Positions 46,602-54,986 of a stretch of 64,000 bases of DNA are shown here, in pieces; within the stretch, counting starts at the first letter, position 1; each line of letters begins with the position of its first letter. Location of the stretch: contig NZ_JANUDY010000010.1 of the NCBI RefSeq assembly GCF_024809975.1, forward strand, positions 62,001 through 126,000, written 5' to 3'. The translations under genes were made by a program, and so were the position numbers. Source of the DNA: Comamonas sp. BIGb0152 (lineage in GTDB: Bacteria > Pseudomonadota > Gammaproteobacteria > Burkholderiales > Burkholderiaceae_C). The notes under the pieces were generated by a model. That model made no database searches, was not told the origin of the DNA, and saw only the letters and a list, made by a program, of their open reading frames with translations.

Positions 46602-49600
46602 TCAGGCCAATTGGTGGTGCAGCAGGTCTTGGGGCAGCACGCTGTGTGCATCGCCGCTGGCCAGGCTGCTGATGGACGTGGCCACCGGCTGCAAGGCCGA
46701 GCCGGCAGTGCTGGCCACAAAGTGCGGGGCCGCCGTGCCGCCGAGCAATCCACCCAGCAGACCCTGGCCGCCGAGCAAACCGCCCACCAGACCGTGGTCG
46801 CCGGTAATGCCCGAGAGCAGGCCCGTGTTGCCACCCAGCAGGCCACCGACCAGCCCGCCGTCACCCAGCAAACCGGTGACCAGGCCACCTTCGCCGGTCA
46901 GGCCGCCGAGCACGCCACCTGCCGTGCCGGAGGTGCCGAGCACAGCGCCCAGCACGCCTTGGTCCCCCAGCAGGCTGTCGACCGCGCCGCCCAGGCCGGC
47001 TGCTCCGCCGCCCGAAGTGACGCCACCCAGGCCCGCAACGACGTCGTGCACAGCGGAGACGACGGGCTCCAGCGCCTGGCCCGGCTCCTGGGTCAGCGCG
47101 TTGACGGCCGAGGTGACCACACCGAGTGGGCCGCTGCTGGTGCTGGTCAGGTTCTCGACCACGCTGGTGACGGGCGCCAGGGCGCCGCTTTGCGGATCCA
47201 GCAAGGCATCGACCACCGTATTGACCGGTTCGGCCACGGTGCTGCCTACCAGGTTGTCCACCAGGGTCTGGACACCGGTCACGACGCCGCTGCCATCGGT
47301 GCCGCCGGAGCCTGCGCCCAGCAGACCGCCGAGCAGGCCGCCTTCGCCGGTGAGACCACCGAGCAAGCCACCGTTGCCGCCGACTGCGCCACCGACGATG
47401 CCGCCGAGCAGGCCGCCGTCACCAGTCAGCCCACCGAGCAAGCCGCCATTTCCGCCAACGACCCCGCCGAGCAGGCCGCCGTCACCGGTCAGGCCGCCCA
47501 GCAGGCCGCCTTCACCCGTAAGCCCGCCCAGCAAGCCGCCGACCGCACCATCCGAGCCACCGCCGCTCAGCCCTGCAACGACATCGTGCACAGCAGCAAC
47601 GACTGGCTCCAGCGCCTGGCCGGGTATCTGGGTCAAACCGTTGACAGCGGAGGTCACCACACCGAGTGGGCCATTGCTGGTGTTGGTCAGGCTCTCGACC
47701 ACGCTGGTGACGGGTGCCAGCACACCGCTTTGCGGATCCAGCAAGGTATCGACCACCGCACTGACCGGTGCTGCCACCGTGTTGCCGACCAGGTCGCCCA
47801 CCAGGTTTTGCGCCGTGCTCACCACACCGCTGCCATCTGCGCCGCCCGAGCCGCTGCCCAGCAGCCCGCCGAGCAAACCACCGTCACCGGTCAGTCCACC
47901 CAACAGTCCGCCGTTGCCGCCGAGCAGGCCACCGTCACCGGTCAGGCCTCCCAGCAGACCGCCTTCACCGGTGAGGCCACCGAGCAAGCCGCCTTCGGAG
48001 CCGAGTACGCCGCCCAGCAGACCGCCTTCACCCGTCAAGCCGCCGAGCAGGCCGCCGTTGCCGCCGAGCACACCGCCCAAGAGGCCATCGTCACCGGTCA
48101 GGCCGCCCAGCAGGCCGCCTTCCGAACCCAGCACACCGCCGAGCAGCCCGCCTTCACCGGTCAGACCACCGAGCAAACCGCCGTTGCCGCCTGTGAGCCC
48201 ACCCAGCACGCCGCCGACCACGGAGCCAATCAGGCCGCCGCCCAATCCTCCGCCGATACCGCCGCCAACACCGCCTTCACCGAGGTTGCCCAGGCCGGCA
48301 ATCAGCTCATTCAAGGTGCCAATCACAGGTTGCAGGCCCTGGCCTTCGACCTGGGTCAGGCCGCTGACCAGCGCGGTCAGCACGCCCAGCGGGCCGCCTT
48401 CGACCGAGGTCAGGCCTTCCAGCACGGAGGTCACGGTGGAGAGGGTGCCGGTGCCGGGGTTGAGCAGGCTGTCCAGCAGCTGGCCGACGGGCTCGGCCAC
48501 GGTGCCGCCCAGCAGGTTGTCCACCACGTCTTGTGCCGTGGTGACCAGGCCGCCATCGGTGGCGCCGCCACCGGGGACCAGGCCGCCCAGCACACCGCCA
48601 ACAATGCCGCCGATCAGACCACCGTCCAGACCACCGCCCAGTCCGCCTTCGCCCAGGCTGCCCAGACCGGCAATCAGCTCGTTCAAGGTGCCGATGACCG
48701 GCTGCAGTGCCTGGCCTTCGACCTGGGTCAGACCGCTGACCAGTGCGGTCAGCACACCCAGGGGCCCGCCATCGACGCTGGTCAGGCCTTCGAGCACGCT
48801 GGTCACCGTTGCGAGGGTGCCGGTGCCGGGGTTGAGCAGGCTGTCCAGCAACTGGCCGACGGGCTCGGCCACGGTGCCGCCCAGCAGGCTGTCCACCACG
48901 TCTTGTGCCGTAGTGACCAGGCCGCCATCGGTGGCGCCGCCACCGGGCACCAAGCCGCCCAGCACGCCGCCGACGATGCTGCCGATCAGGCCGCCGCCCA
49001 GACCACCTTCACCCACATTGCCCAAGCCGGCAATCAGCTCGTTCAAGGTGCCGATGACGGGCTGCAGTGCCTGGCCTTCTACCTGGGTCAGGCCATTGAC
49101 CAGCGCGGTCAGCACACCGAGCGGGCCGCCGTTGACCGAGGTCAAACCTTCAAGCACCGAGGTCACGGTAGAGAGGGTACCGGTGCCGGGGTTGAGCAGG
49201 CTATCGAGCAGCTGGCCCACCGGCTCGGCAACCGTGCCGCCCAGCAAACCATCGACCACGTCCTGCACGCTGGTGACCAGGCCACCATCGGTAGCACCGC
49301 CTCCAGGGATCAGGCCCCCCAGCACGTTCTCGACGATGGCGCCGATCAGGCCGCCGCCCAGACCCCCTTCGCCCACATTGCCCAAGCCAGCAATCAGGTC
49401 GTTCAAGGTGCCGATCAGTGGTTGCAGCGCCTGGCCCTCCACTTGGGTCAGCCCATTGACCAACGCGGTCAGCACACCCAGGGGGCCGCCATCCACGCTG
49501 GTGAGGCCTTCGAGCAAACCGGTGACGGTGGCGAGCGTGCCATCGGTCGGGTTGAGCAGGCTGTCGATCAGCTGGCCCACGGGCTCGGCCACGGTGCCGC

Positions 49601-50090
49601 CCAGCAAACCGTCTACCACCTCTTGCACGCTGGTCACGATGCCGGGGCCGTCGGTTCCACCGGGTGGCTGGCCGGAGCCGCCGCCCAGCAAGCCGCCCAG
49701 CAATCCACCGACCCCTGCCAGCAGATCGCCCAGCACGCTGTTTTCACCCAGCAGGCCACCCAGCACCTGGTTCACCAAGCCGGGGATGCCTTCGGTGGCA
49801 CCAGGCTCGCCCAGGCCCTGGATCAGGCTATTGAGCGTGGCCACCAAAGGCTCCAAGCCTTGGCCGGGAATATTGACCAGACCATCGACCAGCTCGGTCA
49901 GCACACCCAGGGCGCCGCCGTTGGTATTGGTCAGCTGCTCCAGCACGTTGGTCACTACCGCCAGGGTTCCCGTGGACGGGTTGATCAGCGAATTCACCAG
50001 GTCCGTGATGGGCGCCACCAAGGTGCCACCCCCCAGGCTCGCCAACACATCCTCCACCGAGGTGATCAGGCCATGGCCATCCGTGGGATC
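46602..50090 (-). repeat. Seven about 120-residue coding modules with LLGG linkers
   Basis: Approximate modules by position: 1 at 50090-49660, 2 at 49660-49300, 3 at 49300-48937, 4 at 48937-48566, 5 at 48566-47843, 6 at 47843-47300, 7 at 47300-46602. Modules 2-5 are nearly identical to each other (about 360 bases without linkers); 1, 6 and 7 are more diverged. Modules 5-7 end in long GLLGGLTG-type glycine/leucine runs. Recent duplication of the central modules is likely. Confidence 0.8.
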
Positions 50091-51359
50091 GGTGGGGTTG
50101 GTGGGATCCGTGGGGTTGGTCGGATTGGTCGGATTAGTCGGGTCCGTAGGGTTGGTTGGGTTAGTCGGATTAGTGGGGTCCGTTGGATTCGTAGGATTAG
50201 TCGGATTGGTGGGATCCGTTGGATTCGTAGGGTTGGTCGGATTGGTGGGATCCGTTGGATTCGTAGGGTTGGTCGGATTGGTGGGATCCGTTGGATTCGT
50301 AGGGTTAGTCGGATTGGTTGGGTCCGTTGGATTCGTAGGATTCGTCGGATTGGTGGGGTCCGTTGGATTCGTAGGATTAGTCGGATTGGTGGGATCCGTT
50401 GGATTCGTAGGGTTGGTCGGATTGGTGGGATCCGTTGGATTCGTAGGGTTGGTCGGATTGGTGGGATCCGTTGGATTCGTAGGGTTAGTCGGATTGGTTG
50501 GATTCGTTGGATCCGTGGGGTTAGTCGGATTCGTAGGATTCGTCGGATTCGTAGGATTCGTAGGATTCGTAGGATTCGTAGGATTCGTAGGATTCGTAGG
50601 ATTGGTGGGGTTCGTAGGGTTCGTAGGGTTGGTGGGGTTCGTAGGGTTGGTCGGATTGGTCGGATCCGTAGGGTTCGTAGGATTAGTGGGATCCGTAGGG
50701 TTCGTCGGATTGGTGGGATCCGTTGGGTTCGTAGGATTGGTCGGATCCGTGGGGTTCGTAGGATTTGTCGGATTGGTGGGGTCGGTAGGGTTCGTCGGGG
50801 TGATGGGCGGGCTGCGGTCGTCGTCGTCATCACTGTCCAGCGCTGAAGCGATCAGCGCTGCGCCGCCCACGCCCACCAGGCCGGCGAGCAGAAAATCACC
50901 CAGGGTGGAGCCGCCCGCCTCGGCCGATTCCTGTGTCACCACCAAGCCGAGTGCGTCGGTGTCGTCGCCAGCAGGGGCAACATCCACCTTGCCGGACGCA
51001 AGATCCAGGGCCATGGCTCCCGTGCCATCCGCACCGGCCTGGTAGCCCAGGGTGGCCTCGGTGCCACCGGCAAAGGTGCCGACCAGTTTTTGACCACCAC
51101 TGCCGGTGAACTGCGCCTGGGCGCTGCCATCGGCGGGGACGATGATCTTGTCGCCCATCTGCAAAGCCGTACCGGCCGGGGCGGCCATGGTCTGGCCGTC
51201 GCGCACGATCTGCACACCGGCCGAGGCCTGGGACAGGGTGGCGGGTGTGCCCTTGGCCGAAGCGGCCATCGCTGCTGCGCCGCCGGTGTTGGCTGCCATG
51301 CCATGGGCGACCGAAGCGGTAGCGGCGTTGCTGGTGGGGAGTGCGGTAGAGGTGGTCAT
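46602..51359 (-). CDS. Giant repeat protein, likely type I-secreted adhesin
   Basis: 1585 aa from ATG 51359 (ATG codes for MTTSTALP; an upstream in-frame start is poorer). Architecture: residues about 49-130 a FecR/retention-module-like beta domain (VQIVRDGQTMAAPAGTALQM; GDKIIVPADGSAQAQF); 152-173 hydrophobic (GDFLLAGLVGVGGAALIASA); DSDDDDD; about 187-423 NPT/DPT tandem repeats; 423-1585 seven modules of about 120 residues (LVTSVQDVVDGLLGGTVAEP ... LGVLTALVNGLTQVEGQ), the last three separated by long GLLGGLTGEGG linkers. No signal peptide and no RTX nonapeptides. Absence of a Sec signal plus adjacent ABC/HlyD/TolC genes point to type I export; the last 60 residues would hold the signal (inference). 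Automatic labels such as collagen-like are misleading. Confidence 0.82.
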   Translation of the reverse strand: MTTSTALPTSNAATASVAHGMAANTGGAAAMAASAKGTPATLSQASAGVQIVRDGQTMAAPAGTALQMGDKIIVPADGSAQAQFTGSGGQKLVGTFAGGTEATLGYQAGADGTGAMALDLASGKVDVAPAGDDTDALGLVVTQESAEAGGSTLGDFLLAGLVGVGGAALIASALDSDDDDDRSPPITPTNPTDPTNPTNPTNPTDPTNPTNPTDPTNPTNPTDPTNPTNPTDPTNPTNPTNPTNPTNPTNPTNPTNPTNPTNPTNPTNPTNPTNPTNPTNPTDPTNPTNPTNPTNPTDPTNPTNPTNPTDPTNPTNPTNPTDPTNPTNPTNPTDPTNPTNPTNPTDPTNPTNPTNPTDPTNPTNPTNPTDPTNPTNPTNPTDPTNPTNPTNPTDPTNPTNPTNPTDPTNPTNPTNPTDPTNPTDPTDGHGLITSVEDVLASLGGGTLVAPITDLVNSLINPSTGTLAVVTNVLEQLTNTNGGALGVLTELVDGLVNIPGQGLEPLVATLNSLIQGLGEPGATEGIPGLVNQVLGGLLGENSVLGDLLAGVGGLLGGLLGGGSGQPPGGTDGPGIVTSVQEVVDGLLGGTVAEPVGQLIDSLLNPTDGTLATVTGLLEGLTSVDGGPLGVLTALVNGLTQVEGQALQPLIGTLNDLIAGLGNVGEGGLGGGLIGAIVENVLGGLIPGGGATDGGLVTSVQDVVDGLLGGTVAEPVGQLLDSLLNPGTGTLSTVTSVLEGLTSVNGGPLGVLTALVNGLTQVEGQALQPVIGTLNELIAGLGNVGEGGLGGGLIGSIVGGVLGGLVPGGGATDGGLVTTAQDVVDSLLGGTVAEPVGQLLDSLLNPGTGTLATVTSVLEGLTSVDGGPLGVLTALVSGLTQVEGQALQPVIGTLNELIAGLGSLGEGGLGGGLDGGLIGGIVGGVLGGLVPGGGATDGGLVTTAQDVVDNLLGGTVAEPVGQLLDSLLNPGTGTLSTVTSVLEGLTSVEGGPLGVLTALVSGLTQVEGQGLQPVIGTLNELIAGLGNLGEGGVGGGIGGGLGGGLIGSVVGGVLGGLTGGNGGLLGGLTGEGGLLGGVLGSEGGLLGGLTGDDGLLGGVLGGNGGLLGGLTGEGGLLGGVLGSEGGLLGGLTGEGGLLGGLTGDGGLLGGNGGLLGGLTGDGGLLGGLLGSGSGGADGSGVVSTAQNLVGDLVGNTVAAPVSAVVDTLLDPQSGVLAPVTSVVESLTNTSNGPLGVVTSAVNGLTQIPGQALEPVVAAVHDVVAGLSGGGSDGAVGGLLGGLTGEGGLLGGLTGDGGLLGGVVGGNGGLLGGLTGDGGLLGGIVGGAVGGNGGLLGGLTGEGGLLGGLLGAGSGGTDGSGVVTGVQTLVDNLVGSTVAEPVNTVVDALLDPQSGALAPVTSVVENLTSTSSGPLGVVTSAVNALTQEPGQALEPVVSAVHDVVAGLGGVTSGGGAAGLGGAVDSLLGDQGVLGAVLGTSGTAGGVLGGLTGEGGLVTGLLGDGGLVGGLLGGNTGLLSGITGDHGLVGGLLGGQGLLGGLLGGTAAPHFVASTAGSALQPVATSISSLASGDAHSVLPQDLLHHQLA
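50091..50805 (-). repeat. NPT/DPT tandem repeat tract
   Basis: Encodes about 80 Asn/Asp-Pro-Thr triplets. Much of it has a 36-base period (DPT plus three NPT; GGATCC sites at 50212, 50248 and 50284 show the spacing), with a central run of 9-base units (GGATTCGTA) around 50528-50603. Likely an extended, stiff Pro-rich stalk; prone to length change by slippage in steps of 9 or 36 bases, which keep frame. Confidence 0.9.
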
Positions 51360-51391
51360 GTTCTCTGTCCTGTTGGAGAGGGGAATATCAA

Positions 51392-51438
51392 ACGCAAGGG
51401 CTCCGACTTGCGTCACGAGGCTTTTCTGAGGGAAGCCT
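51392..51438 (-). promoter_or_regulatory. Two stem-loops in 5' leader of giant repeat gene
   Basis: ACGCAAG (51392-51398) with CTTGCGT (51407-51413), and AGGCTT (51418-51423) with AAGCCT (51433-51438). They sit 33-79 bases before the start codon, so the leader is probably structured. Not a riboswitch class I can recognise. Confidence 0.45.
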
Positions 51439-51600
51439 GTGCAACATGCATGCCATATTTTTGTTTTTTATCTGGCTTGTTTTGGTATTTCATAAGATGT
51501 TGAAATGCAAAGGTATTTTTTAAATAATAACCAGCGGTGCCGCTTCAGAAACTATGGTGTGAGCCCATAGGCAAGCTATGTGCAATGCTGTTACCCCGAG

Positions 51601-51614
51601 CGTTACGTAACGTT
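51601..51614. promoter_or_regulatory. Palindromic motif, site 1
   Basis: CGTTACGTAACG is a perfect 12-base palindrome; GTTACGTAACGTT (51602-51614) is identical to 54789-54801, and both are followed by TGGG a base or two later. It lies about 216 bases before the TPR gene and 240 before the giant repeat gene. Candidate site of a shared transcription factor. Confidence 0.55.
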
Positions 51615-51829
51615 CTGGGTTTATGGCGGAGCAAGCCGGTACATATTGGGTGTTTTGTGGGTGCATAGGATTTAAATCATGAATTCAGCGATGCCATAAA
51701 AATTTACATAAATAATCAGGTGCCGGGCTCGCATACTATTTCTGCTGTCCGCTGCGGTCGTTCTATTTTTCAAATCGCTGATCGGGCAGTCCTGTCTGCC
51801 CGGCCGTTGCCTGCCTTTCTTCTGTTTCC

Positions 51830-53020
51830 ATGACCTTTAAAAAGCCCTCTATGTGCCTTGCGTCTCGTCACTTTTCTCGCCCCTTTGGGTTATTGCAGGC
51901 AGGTTTGCCCAGATGGGTAGCGGCAATATGCGCGGGCGGCTCGGCCGTTTTGCTGGCGCTGCCCGCTTATGCCGGCAGCGATCTGGATGCGGTTGCGCAG
52001 CTTCTGGAGCAGGGGCAGACCGAGCAGGCGGCGCTGCAGGCCGACCAGTTTTTGCAACTGAACCCGGCCGACGCCGAGATGCGTTTTTTGCGCGGGGTGA
52101 TTGCCACCGAGCAAAAGCAGCAAACACAGGCCATCCAAATCTTTTCTGCACTGGCTCGCGATTACCCGGCCATGCCCGAGCCCTATAACAACCTGGCCGT
52201 GCTGTATGCCGCCCAAGGCCAGGACCGCAAGGCGGTCGATGCGCTGGAGCAGGCGATCCGGGCCCAGCCGGGCTATGCCACGGCCCATGAGAACCTGGGT
52301 GACTTGTATGCCCGCATGGCCAGCCAGTCCTACGGCAAGGCCTTGGAGCTGGACAGCGCGCGCCAGGGCATTGCGCCTAAGCAGGCCTTGATAGCCCAGA
52401 TGGCAGCGGGCAAGGCGGGCGCAGCTGTGCCGGTGGCGGCCTTGCCGACGGCAACGGCAGTGCCAGTGCCCGCAGCGGCACCGGTACCCGTCTTGGCGCC
52501 CGTGCAGCCCGCCGCCCGGGTGCGTGCGCCCGAGCCGGCCATGGTTGCGCCCGCTGCGGAGCGCATCTCATCGGCCACGCCGCTGCAGCTGGCTGCTGCG
52601 GAGGCTGCCCGATCAGCCGCCAGCGCAAGCCTGGCAGCGGATGCAGCGCCTGCCGCAAAAGCCACACCGTCGCTCGATGCCTCCCCTGCAGCGGTGGAAG
52701 CGGCGGTGCAGGCCTGGGCCAAGGCTTGGGCCCAGCAGGACATGGCTAGCTACCTGGCCGCCTACAGCCCTGTCTTCAAGCCAGCCGATGGCAGCAGCCT
52801 GGCGGCATGGACGCAATCGCGCCGCCAGCGCATCGAGGGCAAGCGCGAGATCAGCGTGTCGCTCAGCGACCTGCAGGTGGTGGTGGACGGCGAGCGCGCC
52901 ACGGCCCGGTTCGTGCAGGCCTATGCGGCTGGCGCTTTGAAGAGCAACTCCCGCAAGACCTTGGTGCTGCAGCCAGACCAAGGCCAGTGGCGCATTGTGA
53001 GCGAGACGGTAGGGCGCTAG
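51830..53020 (+). CDS. TPR protein with Cds6-like C-terminal domain (copy 1)
   Basis: 396 aa. Long signal peptide (WVAAICAGGSAVLLALPAYA). TPR units at about 48-165 (LLEQGQTEQAALQADQFLQL; FLRGVIATEQKQQTQAIQIF; PYNNLAVLYAAQGQDRKAVD; AHENLGDLYARMASQSYGKA). An Ala/Pro linker to about 285, then an NTF2-like domain (VQAWAKAWAQQDMASYLAAY; RIEGKREISVSLSDLQV; KTLVLQPDQGQWRIVSE) of the type found at the end of Cds6-family L,D-transpeptidases. Periplasmic. It has no catalytic YkuD domain, so it may be a partner of the enzyme at 56418. The same architecture recurs at 54987. Confidence 0.82.
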   Translation: MTFKKPSMCLASRHFSRPFGLLQAGLPRWVAAICAGGSAVLLALPAYAGSDLDAVAQLLEQGQTEQAALQADQFLQLNPADAEMRFLRGVIATEQKQQTQAIQIFSALARDYPAMPEPYNNLAVLYAAQGQDRKAVDALEQAIRAQPGYATAHENLGDLYARMASQSYGKALELDSARQGIAPKQALIAQMAAGKAGAAVPVAALPTATAVPVPAAAPVPVLAPVQPAARVRAPEPAMVAPAAERISSATPLQLAAAEAARSAASASLAADAAPAAKATPSLDASPAAVEAAVQAWAKAWAQQDMASYLAAYSPVFKPADGSSLAAWTQSRRQRIEGKREISVSLSDLQVVVDGERATARFVQAYAAGALKSNSRKTLVLQPDQGQWRIVSETVGR

Positions 53021-53030
53021 TTAAAGACGA

Positions 53031-53067
53031 ACGCAGGCGCCTGTCCCAGAGGAGCAGGCGCCTGCGT
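53031..53067. terminator. Convergent hairpin between TPR gene and orphan paralogue
   Basis: ACGCAGGCGCCTG (53031-53043), 11-base loop, CAGGCGCCTGCGT (53055-53067): a perfect 13-base stem placed between converging genes, 10 bases after the TPR stop. No T-run, but position fits a bidirectional transcription barrier. Confidence 0.65.
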
Positions 53068-53104
53068 GGCGGTGGTGCTGGCGGGCTAGCCGCTGGGCCA
53101 AGCT

Positions 53105-54583
53105 TTATCGGGCCTGAGAGAGGCTGGAGAAATTCACCGCTGCGCTGATGGTGATCAGCAGCTGGCTGGCAATGCGGCAATCGGTCACCGGGCTATGCCG
53201 GGCGTCCGGGCAAAGCATGGCCTGGGCATGGCGTTGGCGGCTGGCCTGTGCCTGGGCTGTTTTTGGCCACACCATGCGCTGGTAGCAGGTTTTGAACAGC
53301 GACTGCATGCCCGACAGGAACTGGCTGCGCTGCGTGTGGCTGGAGAACGTGGCATGGCCCTGCTGCAAGGAACACTCCATCAGCGCTGCCGACACCCAGG
53401 GCTCGGGGTGCATCTTGCTGTGCTCCTGGTCCAGCGCCAGGGCCTGCAATTGCAGCCAGGCAGCATGCAGCCATTGGTTGTCAGTGCCGGGTGCGGTGCT
53501 GTGTGCCGTCTGCCCCTCGGGCGACGGGTGCTGGCCGCTTTTTTGCAGGCTTTGCAGTGCCAGCTGGGCCCAGGGCGCGGTGGCGCTACCGGCCTTGCTG
53601 GCTTTGCCATGCAGCTGCTGGGACAGCAGGCCGATGAGGTCGCGCAGCGGCGCAGCGCAGCCGGCACCTGGGTAGAGCTGGACATACTGCACAAGCACGA
53701 TCAGGCTCATGGCCTTGAGCAACTCGCTGCCGCATTCATGCAGGCTCCAGCGCTGCATCTGCTCGGCCTGGTAAGCCATGGCGCGGTGGACGGTCATGGA
53801 CGAGGCTTCGCTCGGCCCGGTCTGGCGCTGGGTGAGCAGCAAGGCGTAGGTGATGCCCAGGTGGTCGATCAAGGTGCTGGCCTCGGGCCAGCTGCCGTCT
53901 TCGCTCTGGCTTTGGGCCAGCAGCGCTTGCGTGGCCTGGTAAATGGCCGGCGCCGCGCTGCTGTGGCCATGCCGGGGCGCCGAGGGGTGGTGGCGCGGCA
54001 GGGTACGCATCTCCCCCAGCGCGCTGATATGCAGACCTTCGAGCACCAACTGCCAGCGGCTGTCGTCATCGAGCGCGACGGGGTCGCTCAACTGCTCCAG
54101 GCGGCTGAGCGCGCGGGTCATGCGCTGGCTCAGCCTGGCCAGCATCTGGTCGCGCTCCTGCGCGTTGCCCGCCAGGCTCCAGGATTGGCGCAGATCCGCC
54201 AGGGCCTGCTGGGGATCGTGGCCGGGCAGGGGCAGCACGCCGGTGGCCCAATCGATGCGCAGCTCCACGCCCGTGGCGCTATAGGCCCAGGCCCATTGCC
54301 GGATACGGGCGGCACCTTCCAGCCAGGCCTCTTCGATGCTGGCCTGCCGGGTGCTGAAGCTGGTGATGGGCAGGTGCTGGGCCGTCATGGTGAACAGCAT
54401 CAGGTAGCCGTCATAGGGCATAGGCAGCGCAGCGGCCTGCTGGGCCACAAAGCGCGCTGCCAGGTTCAGCTGGTGGGCGAGGCCCGGGGAGCCCTGTGCC
54501 TCCATGCACAGGTGGCGCTCATGCGGCACGCTGTGCAGCGGCTCCAAGGGCTCCAGGCCATGCAGTGCGGTGGGATGTGTCAT
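53105..54583 (-). CDS. Uncharacterised protein, paralogue of the protein at 44457-45986
   Basis: 492 aa, not recognised. ATG 54583 has GGAG before it. No signal peptide. The same order of blocks as the 509-aa paralogue: HLPITSFSTRQASIEEAWLE then RIRQWAWAYSATGVELRIDW (about 75-125); LVLEGLHISALGEMRTLPR; YALLLTQRQ; AMSLIVLVQYVQL; PEPWVSAALMECSLQQG; MLCPDARHS near the end. One stretch, QALLAQSQSEDGSWPEAS, looks like the QxxDGSW repeat of alpha/alpha-toroid proteins such as terpene cyclases and prenyltransferases, but only once and not conserved in the paralogue, so I do not assign that fold. It lies between the two TPR/Cds6-like genes on the opposite strand. Confidence 0.75.
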   Translation of the reverse strand: MTHPTALHGLEPLEPLHSVPHERHLCMEAQGSPGLAHQLNLAARFVAQQAAALPMPYDGYLMLFTMTAQHLPITSFSTRQASIEEAWLEGAARIRQWAWAYSATGVELRIDWATGVLPLPGHDPQQALADLRQSWSLAGNAQERDQMLARLSQRMTRALSRLEQLSDPVALDDDSRWQLVLEGLHISALGEMRTLPRHHPSAPRHGHSSAAPAIYQATQALLAQSQSEDGSWPEASTLIDHLGITYALLLTQRQTGPSEASSMTVHRAMAYQAEQMQRWSLHECGSELLKAMSLIVLVQYVQLYPGAGCAAPLRDLIGLLSQQLHGKASKAGSATAPWAQLALQSLQKSGQHPSPEGQTAHSTAPGTDNQWLHAAWLQLQALALDQEHSKMHPEPWVSAALMECSLQQGHATFSSHTQRSQFLSGMQSLFKTCYQRMVWPKTAQAQASRQRHAQAMLCPDARHSPVTDCRIASQLLITISAAVNFSSLSQAR

Positions 54584-54986
54584 GCGGGTCTCCGGTTAGA
54601 GCGTTGGCCTTGCGGGCAGTGCTGCGATGGCCTTGCGTTATTCAATGCAACAGCCATGCCATGACCGATAGCCAAAGCAGTGGCCGCTCCGGATAGCAGA
54701 AGTGCATTGTTTTTGAAGAGTATTTTTTTGCGGATACCGCGCGACCAAGCGGCAGCAGGGGGCTTGCAGGGCCAGGTGTTACGGACTTGTTACGTAACGT
54801 TTGGGCTTTGTTTCGGGAGCGGTGGCACGGCGGCGGCTGGGGCGCTTGCAGCGCCTGGGTCTGTATAATCGGCCGGCTTTTACCGCGCGCTTGGCACAGC
54901 CGCCGGCCGCCGCCTGGCAAGCCAGCGGCAAGCAAGATGTCTGGCTGCTTGGTGCAGCGTTGATCCACTGCAACGAGAAAATCCCC
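54584..54986. promoter_or_regulatory. Divergent promoter region, orphan paralogue / TPR-transpeptidase operon
   Basis: 403 bases without a gene. It contains the palindromic motif at 54789-54801 and a perfect TATAAT at 54864-54869 oriented towards the TPR gene, which would give a leader of about 110 bases; no good -35 lies 17 bases upstream, so it may need an activator. Confidence 0.55.
54789..54801. promoter_or_regulatory. Palindromic motif, site 2
   Basis: GTTACGTAAC palindrome within GTTACGTAACGTT, identical over 13 bases to site 1 (51602-51614). It is 186 bases before the TPR start, about 63 bases upstream of the TATAAT, a typical activator distance. Confidence 0.55.

Larger units (their letters stand above)
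51360..51829. promoter_or_regulatory. Divergent promoter region, adhesin gene / TPR gene
   Basis: 470 bases without a gene between two divergent coding regions. Partly AT-rich (51455-51540 and 51660-51720). It holds the two leader stem-loops and a perfect palindrome at 51601-51612 that recurs at 54789. Promoters for both genes must lie here, but no -35/-10 pair is convincing. Confidence 0.6.

Noticed and set aside
50091..50805. CRISPR-like array (36-base direct repeats)
   Set aside because: Repeats are contiguous with no spacers and are in-frame NPT/DPT codons; no cas genes are present.
46084..51045. Very long plus-strand open frames (1653 and 1475 codons) opposite the giant repeat gene
   Set aside because: They are antisense shadows of a GC-rich, highly repetitive gene: composition is Pro/Ser/Thr or Gln/His/Arg runs with no domain, while the minus-strand frame has domain structure and a plausible start.
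46602..51359. Collagen-like triple-helix protein
   Set aside because: The glycine-rich linkers are GLLGGLTG-type with no strict Gly every third residue over any long stretch.
51392..51460. c-di-GMP (GEMM-I) riboswitch in the leader of the giant gene
   Set aside because: On the minus strand GCACAGG and GACGCAA resemble pieces of the motif, but the conserved GGCAAACC element and matching stems are absent; only two simple stem-loops can be drawn.
53105..54583. Terpene cyclase/prenyltransferase fold for the 492-aa protein
   Set aside because: Only one QxxDGSW-like motif, not repeated and not conserved in its paralogue; too weak to assign.
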